Assembly (NCBI GenBank): GCA_910822075.1
Contig: CAJVGC010000432.1
Coordinates: 3,472,001-3,536,000 of the forward strand
Length of the DNA stretch: 64,000 nt
Direction: 5' to 3'
Source: Senecio squalidus
Taxonomy: Eukaryota; Streptophyta; Magnoliopsida; Asterales; Asteraceae
In this document: in pieces, positions 31,297 through 42,500 of the stretch
Numbering within the stretch: the stretch's first letter is position 1
Layout: each line of letters opens with the position of its first letter
Notes under the pieces: model-generated
The model's database searches: none
What the model saw: the letters and a program-made list of their open reading frames with translations, nothing else
What the model was told of the DNA's origin: nothing
Made by a program: the position numbers and the translations under genes

Positions 31297-34200
31297 TTAA
31301 CCAACAACAGTTTCAACGGAAGAAGCTGCACCTTTTAAGGCGTTCGACAACTGATTTTGAAGTTCGCTATCATCGATAAGAGTTTCAACCGAATATACAG
31401 GTTTTGAAACCTTTTTCGGTTTTGGAATTTTTTCCGGTTTTGAAACCTTTTTCGGTTTTGAAACCTTTTTCATATGCGATAGCTGATCTGGAAGTTCGCT
31501 GTAACCAATAACAGTTTCATATGGATTTGGAAGTTCGGTTTCACAGACAACAGTTTCAACGGAAGAACATGGAGCTTTTGAAACCTTCTTCATATGCGAT
31601 AGCTTATATGGAAGTTCACTGTAACCGATAACAGTTTCATACGGATTTGGAAGTTCGGTTTCACAGACAACAGTTTCAACGGAAGAACATGGAGCTTCTG
31701 AAACCTTATTCATATATGACAACTGCTCTGGAAGCTCCCTCACACCGACAACAGTTTCATATGAAGCACCTGCAGGTTTTGAAACCTCTTTCATGTTCGA
31801 AAACTGATTTGGAACTTCGCTTTCACCGACAACAGCTTCAGCGGAAGATCTTGCAGCTTTTAAAACCTCCTTCAACAACTGATTTGGATGTTCGCTTTCA
31901 TTGACAACAGTTTCGTCAGATGAGCTTGAGCTCCTTAGCTGATCTTTGTCAGCTATTAATTCCTCATCATGGATCTAGTAATTTAAATAAAACAGTATTA
32001 CTAATTAATTTGATCGTTTTGAATTGCATTTTACTTTGTTTTAATTATATGAAGACTAATAATATTAATACAATACAAAGATCATACCAAGGCAGACTGA
32101 GCTTTCACATCTTCAAGGTCGAAGTCCCAGCAACTAATTCCTCTTTTATATTTGTTCTAGAAACAAGTTACAAATATAACCTTATTTCAATAATAATCTA
32201 TTTTTGACCGATTCATAAGCAAACTGTCACTTTCTAGTTTTAGCATCCAGAAGGAAACCACAAAACAAAAATGTGACGAATATGTTTCCTATAACCATAC
32301 CTGTGACATTTCCTCCTTCTGGCCATCCGGTATTTTCTTTTGAGTAAGCATATCTTGCTCCTCTTTCTATTATTCCAACAGATAAAATTAATAACATATA
32401 TAGAATTGATAAACTCATTGTGAACTAAAAGAAAAATAATAATGGAACCTTTATTGCTTGAAGACGATCACCGAGTGCTGGCATCCCTTTCAAAAGCTTA
32501 CGCACAATAAATTCATCACATTTAGCTTGTTTGAAGAAAGAATGCTTCAGAAGCTTTGCCGCAGAAGGACGTTCTTTAGGATTTTTAACCAGGCAACTTG
32601 CAATCATCTGCTTAAAAGACTTTGGACAGAGAAGACAACAGAAATATGAGATAACGTGATTTAAACTGATAAAAGGAAAACTAGGCTTAGGACTACTCCA
32701 ACCCGTTTGACCAATTCCCTTGGCAAAAAATTCTTTGACCACTTCTAGAAGAAACAAATCGTATTACCTTAGAAAACTTCTTGTCGCTCTCATAGTCGAG
32801 ACTGGGAGGTGCATTTTGCAAGGTCATGAGCAAAACCTGATATTACAAAAGTATTAGTGATGACTTAGTTTTAGATAAACCTGACTCAAATATTTCAACA
32901 ATGGCACAAAAGGTGTGAAAATGAAAGATGAATGTACCTTTATTGGGGGATATTTGGAGAAAGGAGCATGCCCATGAGCAAGCTCCAGAGCTGTTATGCC
33001 AAAGGACCAGATATCAGCCCTGTAGATATCATCAGCCGTAATATTAATCTTGTGCCCGCAATTTTGTATTTAACAAAATAAAATATTGAAACCGATGAAA
33101 TAGAAAGAAAACTACTTACTTGAAATCATAGCCATTCAGGTGTTCCATAACCTCAGGCGCCATCCTAAAAAAATGCCATCCATTATTATTCTAAATTTTA
33201 ACATATAAGACAAATATAATAGAATAAAGCTGTTATATTTTATATAAATTTTAACGAGTATAAGAAAAAGTACCAGCATGGAGTCCCAACAAATGTTTTC
33301 CTTAAGTGTTGTCTATCACCAGAATCATATAGGCAAGCAGAAACACCAAGGTCTCCCAACTTGATTGAACCACTATCACAGATGAGAATGTTTCCAGCCT
33401 ATTAAAACAGGACAAGAATCACAACCGCAATCTCAGTTTAAATATCTTCACAAACAAGTAAAAAAAATTTCATTTTACACACTACAAGCCATCTTATATA
33501 ATTTGGAAAAGATCTGATTTGGTATGCTGATACAAACTTTTAGACATTTTGATCAAAATGAAAATAAAAACTCACTTTGACATCTCGATGTATGATGCCA
33601 TGACCGTGAAGATACACCAGTGCCTTCAATGTCTCCCGCAGAATAGTTGCAATAACAACTTCCTCAAAACCCTCGGGATGGGCAGCTTTCAAAATATGTA
33701 GGCAAGAACCACCAGGCATAAAGGGCATCACAACCCATAGATTATGGTCATATACGAAGGAACAATGTGCGTTGAGAACATTTGGATGATCAACCAGGGT
33801 CAATGTCTGAGCTTCACGTGATATTTTGTCCTGATAACATATTAACAAATCAGTATGAAGCGAACATAGTTTATCAATCAAACGTAATTTAGATGCCTCC
33901 AAATTAACAAATCTGCTATTAACTTGAGGTGGAAACAAGAGTACATCGAGTTCAATTAATTTCAAATTTCCAGTATCAAATAAACAAACATGTAAACAGG
34001 TCGTGGTTCTGATATCCTTTGCTATTTAGGAGTCTATTTTTTGTTATAACTTACGACTTATATCATCAAACCATGAGCGTACACTCGAGTCTGTTAAATT
34101 ATTAACCAAATTATCTTCTCAACTAGTAGAAAGCAGAATGCATCGCTCAATCTAATATAACCACGAATGTCACACCTCACAATTTTCACAAAATACATTC

Positions 34201-34660
34201 AGTAAGCATAAAAAATAATAATCGTCAACTGCCAATACTCCATAGACTACGAGTTTGAATCCCTTGCCTACTCTTAGCAGTTATAACGAACAGAACAAAT
34301 CCAAGAGCATAGACCTAGTCTACAAATAGATATTTCGTTGTAATGAACGACAAATACGTTAATGAATCTAAGTCAATATAGAAGGCCAGAAACAATAGTA
34401 ATAAACCTTTTCACAATCCACGGACATTAACAAAAATCACAGCTATGATAATAAACTCAATGAACTATATACAAACTCGATTAAAGTATCCGAAAACTTA
34501 CGACATCGCTATTAGCACATTCGAAATCAAGCACTTTAATGGCAACAATCTCCTTATTCGGAATACACATAGCTCGATAAACCGAAGCACTAGCACCTTG
34601 TCCTATCTCCTCATACAACTCATAAAGCTCTGCTTTAACCGGATACTTCTTCTTCTCCAT
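31297..34660 (-). CDS. STE20/GCK-type kinase (BLUS1-like) with a repeat-expanded tail
   Basis: Ten exons: 34660-34502, 33830-33576, 33398-33274, 33164-33120, 33019-32938, 32836-32768, 32619-32449, 32366-32301, 32156-32088 and 31974-31297. They join in frame to 572 residues. The kinase has glycine loop GQGASASVYR (about 20-29), VAIK lysine K42, HRDVK (134-138), DLG instead of DFG (154-156), GTPCWMAPEVM and RPSAAKLLKH, matching plant GCK kinases such as At1g70430. After the kinase comes a conserved KKIPDGQKEEMSQ linker, KYKRGIS and an LEDVKAQ helix. The last exon is 678 nt, against 135 nt in the sister gene at 39502, and encodes about eight degenerate copies of a (V/I)-G-x-SELPxQLSxMKKVSK-type unit plus a KKVSKP run. 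It lacks everything downstream that the sister encodes. The kinase core looks active; the family acts in blue-light or stress signalling, and the role of the tail is unknown. Confidence 0.88.
31300..31920 (-). repeat. In-frame repeats in the kinase tail
   Basis: Units of about 26 residues follow the pattern ETVVx-ESELPNQLSxMKKVSKA. One recent 120-bp step (40 residues) is almost identical: the stretch at about 31514-31570 recurs at 31634-31690. A shorter KKVSKP/EKIPKP run lies at about 31400-31470. Confidence 0.85.
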
Positions 34661-36715
34661 CTGTCAACCAATCACAAATCATATAATCATTCCATAACAA
34701 AAACCGCTTCATCGTAAATCTAACAAAATCGTTATTAGTAACAATTTGCAGCAATTTGTAATCAGTTAATCGTAATTAGTAAAGCTAATGATACCGTAAC
34801 TCGTAATTCATCATAAAACTAACAAAATCGTAAAACGAAACTCATAATTAGTAACAATTTGCAGCAATTCGTAATGCGTTAATCGTAATTCGTAATTTTG
34901 AATCGTAAACCTAGAGAGATGATGTTTACGTGAGCTTACCGGAATGACGGTGATTACGACGGTGATTACGGCGGAGATATATGATTTTCCGGTGAAATTA
35001 TACGGAGGCTAAATCGGAGAATATTGTTAATGCATGTTGGCCACGTGTTATTTTATAGACTATGGACTCTCAGTATTTCAGTTGGACTAGGATTTGTTTC
35101 CAGGAAGAATGGGTCCCTCATCATAATCCGTTATCTGTTAGCTTAAATTTCGGAGAGGGTAATTTGTGATTACACAAATTTCATTTATGGCCTTTATATT
35201 TGAAAAACTATGCAAAAGGTCCTTACACTCGTTAAAATATAGCATTTGGTAACATAATCAAATGAAATGACGAAAATAAATTTTTCGAGTATATTATGTT
35301 TTGAAGACTTTCAGTAACGTTTGGTGTAATCTATTTAATTTAGAGACGTTGTATAATGACGAGGATACCTACTTCCGTCGAGGACGACGAGACATGAGAA
35401 GGTAGGATATAGATAATATGTATTAATTTAGAAGTAGAGAGTCGGTTTTCAGAAAACCTTTCGACATGTTGGATAAACTTATATTGACCATCAATATATA
35501 TAGTTTACTCTTTTTAATTCATCTTTCATTTTTCTAAAAGTTTTCATTAAGTTCATAAAAATATTAAAACAACTTTATTTTGATGGTTGATGACTCATTT
35601 CTGAACTGATAAGACGTTTATAACATAAACGTAGCCTGAGAATCAACTTGGTACCTGTCATATATTAATGAGAATTTTATTCAATTTCAGATTACTACCA
35701 CGTCTATATAAGTTACCCAACAAAAAAAGTTGATACAAGTCCTATCGAGTAATTAATTAATGATATATAATTTATATTAGGATGTCTAATACTTCTAATA
35801 AAATCTAAATCGGGGAAAGAACATATATAAATTACTTTGTACACGAAGATTGTAGGTAATGTTGACATTGTACCATATGATATAATTATTTGATGTACAA
35901 ATAAACGTTTTTATCAGGATAATTTGTAAGGATGGATGTGTACCTCACATGAAACTTTATATGTATTGGTGACGAAAGATTCTCACACAAGGAACCTACT
36001 CTATGCATCGGTTCCTTTACAGCTTGGAGGGCCAATGATATTGAACGAGAATGAATGTCATTTTTGTTTGTGATTGATAACGAAAGTATATTCGGTTATG
36101 TAACTTGTGACAATTATATCAAATTAACAAGAATAAATGTCATATATGTTTCTGATTAATAATGAACGTATATTCGGTTATGTAAAGCACGAACATGTAA
36201 TTTTAACATGAAAAACAAGCATCTTTACACATGTGTGAACTTTTTAGGTTATGTATGTGTCAAGTTTTGATACTATTGAAAGAGATTGTGAGAATATTAA
36301 TTAGTGTCATGTATCTAACCTTGATTATCTATCACACTTTTTGAAAGCATATTTACAATTGTAATATAACTTTATATACACTTTTTCTGTTTTAGATACA
36401 CACTACTATGTTTTCTTTGTGCAAAAAGTAATAATAAAAAAAATACTATTTTTGACTTTTATTCTTATGACATACTAAAACTTAGAAGCAATTTTGTTTG
36501 ACTTTTAAAAATAAATATCTTATCCTTTTGTTGAGTAAGTAAAAGTAAATAAGTTTCATAGGTCCATATAATATAGAATCTAATCTAATTGGTGGAAAAA
36601 ATATATGTTGTAAAACAAGTTTTATGATATAATGTTACATAGACATATCAGAAAGAAATAATAAATTGTGTATGTTATCAATTTATTATGGAATTTTTTT
36701 TATGAATTCTAAATT
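34661..36715. other. Shared promoter side of the head-to-head kinase pair
   Basis: The leader at 34930-35020 (gacggtgattacgacggtg) is the inverted counterpart of 38795-38860 upstream of the other kinase, so promoter DNA was part of the duplication. From 35050 to 36715 the DNA is AT-rich with no exon pattern. Confidence 0.5.
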
Positions 36716-37312
36716 TTTAAAACTTCTATTGAATACTATGATATAATAAATTTTTGCTATTGTGTACTACCGATTACATGTTACCTGATATATGATGACG
36801 TGTAACAGATTTTTATCTACGTGATATTTTTATAAAATATAATAAACAAATAAAATTATTTTATTAAAATAATTTAAATAAGATAAAATTGAATAATTAA
36901 ACTTCTTTTTCCTTTTTTTTTTTTTTTTGAGCAAATCACTAACATTATAAATATATAAAGTTTTAGAAATATGTATTCTCACACTATTCATCAATAAAAA
37001 TCTACGGGTCAACCCGTTTTCATCACCATCACTCATTCCTCCAACTCTTGGAGATGTTACTAATTTCATCTCTCTTTTTCTTAATTTCTTGAAAATGGTG
37101 GAGAAATCCATCTAAAACGATGACGTTCCACTGTTACTGTTGTTCGAAGATGATGAGTCTCCGACGACCGGGTCTTCGACGGTTTCTTGATCAGATACTA
37201 CTGTCAACGCCTTTACTTCAAGAACTTTTACCGGTTTAGTTTGTGAATCAGGAGGTCACCGGTAGTACACAATAACAAAAAATTGTCATATCATGGTACT
37301 CAATAGAACTTT
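36716..37312. mobile_element. TIR element holding short minus-strand ORFs
   Basis: About 60 bases at 36723-36782 are inverted at 37252-37308: ttctattgaataccatgata-like, then (g/t)tattgtgtactaccg. The inside is GC-richer than the flanks. On the minus strand one frame runs for 44 codons (about 37250 to the TAG at 37118, with EVKALTVVSDQETVEDPVV and a Ser/Asn-rich end), and a second ORF starts with ATG at 37111. This could be captured host DNA. No clear target duplication was found, and I do not recognise the peptides. Confidence 0.5.
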
Positions 37313-38154
37313 TGAGAATACGGGATACACAAAAGGATTTTGTGTCAAGTTGAAGACATCCACAAACTATTATCTCTATTAGAAAAGACAAGACGAGATA
37401 GGTTCTTTAGACATTAGATAAATTCTTTTTATAACATTTTACTCTACATATGTGATACACAACCATTCAACTTTTCGAGCTATAAACAAAAGATAACCTA
37501 GAACATCACATACATATATTTTTTATAAATCTGTTTTAGATTTAATTCATTACCATATATACTGGAAGGCTTATATAAAAAATGGAAGTCCTAGGCTTAT
37601 AAAATGTAAATAAAACACTAGGGAAAATGATCTGTATCTTTAGGAAAACGTAACTTGTGTGCTATCATAAAGGAAATGGGAGATTAGAACTTTAGAAGTG
37701 TGGATGTAAAAAATGAGGACTTTGGTTGAAAATTACAATGCTTAATATTACTTTATTATCACATAGTTATGTAAAGCTAGAAGCACATATCTATCTTTCA
37801 AACCTTAATATTACAACGCTTAGTTGACCTGGTAATTGAGGACTTTGGTTGAAAATGATATTGGGTTCAAATTCGGGCTTACTCCATTGTTTGTGACGTT
37901 AAAATATGATAACATTGTCTGAGCTTAGTATTTATAGATAGTTAAGTTGCATTTAAAGAACCATAAAATCGAAATTACTCTATCAAAATCAACCTTTTAA
38001 ATTCATATTCTATTCAGAATTATTATATTCACTACCAAGTTGTAACTAATGATAATTAAGTTGTAACTGATGATATTTATTAAGTATTCATAATTTTAAT
38101 GGTATTAAACATAAACATAGGTCTACATGAGAAACAAATACTAATTTTTAGAGT

Positions 38155-38468
38155 TAATTACATAAATCGTCCCTATAGTTTATTCAGAATTATGGATTTT
38201 GTCCCTAAGTTTAAAAAGTTGCATAAATCGTTCAAGTTTAGAAATTAATTACGTTTTTCGTCCTTAATTTCTAATTTGCACGAGTAATTTGGGCCAACCT
38301 TAGGGACCGAATCCATAATTAGGGAAAACTTTAGGAACAAAATCCGTTAATGAAGCAAATCTTAGGGACGAAAAAGAAAATTAATTTCTAAAAATAGATG
38401 ATTTATACGACTATTTAAACTTACGGATAAAATTCATAATTTAAGATAAATGACGATTTTTATAATTA
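38155..38468. repeat. Foldback MITE-like element
   Basis: agttaattacataaatcgtcc at the left is mirrored by gacgatttttataattaact at the right. The inner motifs ttagggacgaa and ttcgtcc also pair. The 'aaatcgtcc' theme resembles the TIRs of the MULEs at 57430 and 58757. No target duplication is visible. Confidence 0.6.
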
Positions 38469-38699
38469 ACTTATTACTATAATGTTTGAAAGCTCATTTA
38501 GGTTTATTTCAAAGCTACTCAAAGTAGTTTGGATCTTATAAGTTAAAATAATTAGTAACATTTTAATGATGAAATTATCTTTTATCATTCAACTTTTTTA
38601 TGATTATTTTATATATTCCGGAATCTACATAAACGGAATTAAATTAATATTTTATTTTATGAAACAAATTAAAGTTGAACTCAAACTCAAACACAACAC

Positions 38700-39501
38700 A
38701 GAGAGAGTCTCGAAGTTTATCAAATAGTAACATGTGGCGGGATATCAGCAATAGCATGCATAATTAACAATAACAATATTTCCCGATTTAACCTCCGTCA
38801 CCGGAAAACCACCAATCACCGTCGTATCACCGCCGTAAGCACCGTCGTAATCATAATCATAATTTCATTACTTTCTTCAATTTCACTCAAAAACACCTAC
38901 ACACGTTCTCTAATCGCTTGATTTCTCCGTTATCAAATGGACCGAATCTCAATTCCTGTGAGATTACGTATAATTTATCTCTCATTTCTCCTTTTTTATT
39001 CACTTTTTTCTAGCTTTACGATCTCATTAGGTATATGAATTGCCACGAATTGTTAAGAATTACGATTTTACTATCTCATTTTGTTCGAATTACGATTTAC
39101 GATTTACAAATTGCTACAAATTACGATTTTACGATCTCATTTTGATACGAATTACGAATTGTGAATTATGCGATTAGGTTAATTGTTGTTAACAAATTTT
39201 GTGTTTACGATCACACTAGGTTTACGAATTGCTACGATACACGATTTTACGATCTCATTTTGTTCGAATTACAATTTACTTATTACTAGTTATGAATTGT
39301 GAATTATATGATTAAGTTGATTGTTGTTAGCTAATTGTATATGTGCGCATTTTTTGTTGTTTTGTAGAGAAAATATGCTAAAATTTGGATTCGAGGAAGT
39401 ACTGAAAGCTGCTGTGTTGTCTGCGTTGTGTTCGATGTGCAATAGTTGTTTAATTATATAAAATATAATAATAATAATTATTTGATTTGTGATTGGTTGA
39501 A
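38700..39501 (+). promoter_or_regulatory. Leader region of the plus-strand kinase
   Basis: A GC-richer CACCG/CCGTC segment at 38795-38860 and a leader with repeated tacgaattgctacgat/ttttacgatctcatttt units (39020-39270) precede the ATG at 39502. The repeats match similar gcaattcgtaat units before the minus-strand kinase. A leader intron is likely, but its ends are uncertain. Confidence 0.4.
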
Positions 39502-42500
39502 ATGGAGAAGAAGAAGTATCCAGTTGGAGCAGAACACTATGTGTTGTATGAGGAGATAGGACAAGGTGTTAGTGCTTCGGTTTATCGATCTATATGTATT
39601 CCGACTAATGAGATTGTTGCTATTAAAGTGCTTGATTTCGAACGTGCGACTAGCGATTTGGTAAATTTTGAATACTTTACTTAAATGATTTGATTTTTGT
39701 TTTTGTATTTAGGTGTGGCTTTGGTTGAAAAGATTCGAAATTGTTAGTTGCTATCTGATAAATTGAGAGATTACTTTTGAACTGCATTAGAGTTATGTTT
39801 TAAGAGGAATAAAATATCTGCTTATAAAAATTATCTACCTCTTTAATTTTTATGATCAGTGAGAAGCGATTATTGGGAAATGTTCCTAGCGGATAAGCCT
39901 AAAAGGCTAAAATTTTGTTACTATTTAAAAAAAAAGGTTATGCTCCTGGATTTGTCCTACTTTTTACAATTTGAAGGGGATCGGTTGGAATTAAACTCTT
40001 AGCCTATGGTGTATTGAAACTTGATGGTTATACTTTTTCTAATCTCATCGAATGTATTTTGTGAAAGTTGTGACATTTTTGGTTAAATGCCATATTAGTT
40101 TGAGCAATGTGATATGCTTTTCTACTAGTTGAAAACATATTCTGATAAAAAATGTTAGAGACTCCCCCGTAGGCCCCTGGTATGATGATACAAGTGACAA
40201 GATACCAAAAAAAACAGACGATGTACACAACAAAGGATATATAAACCTTGATGCATTATTTACTAGTTTAACATAGTAAGGAAGGTAATATGCACTGAAT
40301 AACTTAATGCTTGACTGTTAAATAATGCTTAACTTTCTTTTAAGTGATATTGGTCATTTGGAAATGATTGAACCAGATGTACTATTGTTTTATGAATTTG
40401 AAGGCATCTAATTTATGATTGATTGATAAACTATGATTGCATCATTACTAACTTGTTAATATCTTATCAGAACAATATATCACGTGAAGCTCAGACAATG
40501 ATCCTGGTTGATCATCCGAATGTACTTAAATCGCATTGTTCCTTTGTAAATGACCATAACCTGTGGGTTGTCATGCCTTTTATGCCTGGTGGTTCTTGCC
40601 TTCATATATTGAAGTCTGCTCATCCTGAGGGTTTTGAGGAAGTTGTTATTGCAACTATACTGCGGGAAGCATTAAAGGCACTGGTGTACCTTCACAATCA
40701 GGGCCTCATGCATCGAGATGTCAAAGTGAGTGTTTATTCTCATTTAAATCGAAAGTTCTCAGAGTTTGTATCTGTATTGGTTTCACTGCTTGTGTGTGTT
40801 TATCATTTTAAGCTATGGTTGTGTTGTAATATCAATAGATGATCCTAAGAAATCAATATTTTTTTTTCCATTAGTACCTATCTGCAGTTCAGCACATTTG
40901 CTTTCCTTAGATTTTTTATTCTCATTATAACATGCCATATACTTTCCGAGATCTTATTTTCGAAACCACTATAAAATTAAGCATTGATCTGTATGGATAT
41001 GGGCACATCTGGAGGTTATGTATTATGCACATTTTCCAATAATGCTTTAATGTAGGCTTCACTTTGACAACTATATTTTCACTGTGATTTGTCATAAGTG
41101 AGTATGTGGCTAAACCTCTCTACCCTTTCTCCTATGTAGCCTTAGGTATTTACTTGTAAACTTCACAATTATATGGGTCCTATAAGCAGTAGTATATAAA
41201 TCAACGAATATTCCCAGAAACCGGTTCAATTCTTTTCCAAATTATAGAATGTATTTAGTTGATAGCAACAATATGTCAATTCAAGTGGCTCGAGCTACAT
41301 GTTGCCTGGAAATTTATGAAGAGAGTTAAACTCTAATTATTTTTGCAGACATATTTTTTATGCTTACTAAATAACTATCATTATTCTTCATAAGATGGAA
41401 TAAGATTTGCAATTGTTTTTAGTTTCTTGGATACTTCACTATGCTATGTAAATTTATAAAATGCAACCATTTCTACTTGTTTGTCTTCACCTTAAAACGA
41501 GTTTTCGGCTGTGATTCTTTTGCTGTTTAATAGGCTGGAAACATTCTTATCTGTGAACGTGGTTCTATCAAGCTAGGAGATCTTGGTGTTTCTGCTTGCC
41601 TATTTGATTCAGGTGATAGACAACGCTTGAGGAATACATTTGTTGGGACACCATGCTGGTACCCTTTCTTATTATTGCTTTTATTTTATATATCATTTTT
41701 TGGCTTATTATAAAATAATAATGACGGCTTTTTTCCAGGATGGCACCCGAGGTTATGGAACAATTGCATGGCTATGACTTCAAGTAAGTAGTTTTCTTTC
41801 AATTCTATTAATATCCATTTTTTTTTACTCAAAAACAAAATAGTGGCAAAAATATATATTACGGCTAACAATATCTGCAGGGCTGATATCTGGTCTTTTG
41901 GCATAACAGCTCTGGAGCTTGCTCACGGGCATGCCCCTTTCTCAAAATATCCCCCAATGAAGGTGCATTCATCTTGCACTTTTATATCTTTTACTTTTGT
42001 GCCATTGATTAGACTATTTGAGTCAGGTTTATCTGAAACTAAGTCATCACTAATTATCATGTAATGATAGATTTTGCTCATGACTTTGCAAAATGCACCT
42101 CCCGGTCTTGATTATGAGAGGGACAAGAAATTTTCCAAGGTATTATGATTTGCCTTTTCTACTTTCCAAGGTATTTTGATTTGCTTTTTCTAGAGGTGGC
42201 TAATTTTCCCATTCACCTATCAACTCGTCAATTGGGTTTTTGTTTTATCTCAAACGGGCAAATAAATTTGGCAGCTAAAATAAGTAAAAGTCGTTGAAAG
42301 TCTATTTTTTAAGCATATAACCTTTAGATCGTTGTTTTGAAGATTTAATGTTATTATTGTATAAATTCGGCTTTGTAATTATAATTAATATATTAATTAT
42401 TTATAAACAAATGGAAAGTAAGTGTTTGGAGTTGTACTAAACTCGATTTGACAAATTTTCAACCCATAACCAACCTGTTATGACCTCTTAGCCAACTTGC

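Noticed and set aside
41686..41904. Minus-strand ORF inside the kinase gene
   Set aside because: It is antisense to kinase exons 4-5 and introns; no independent coding support.
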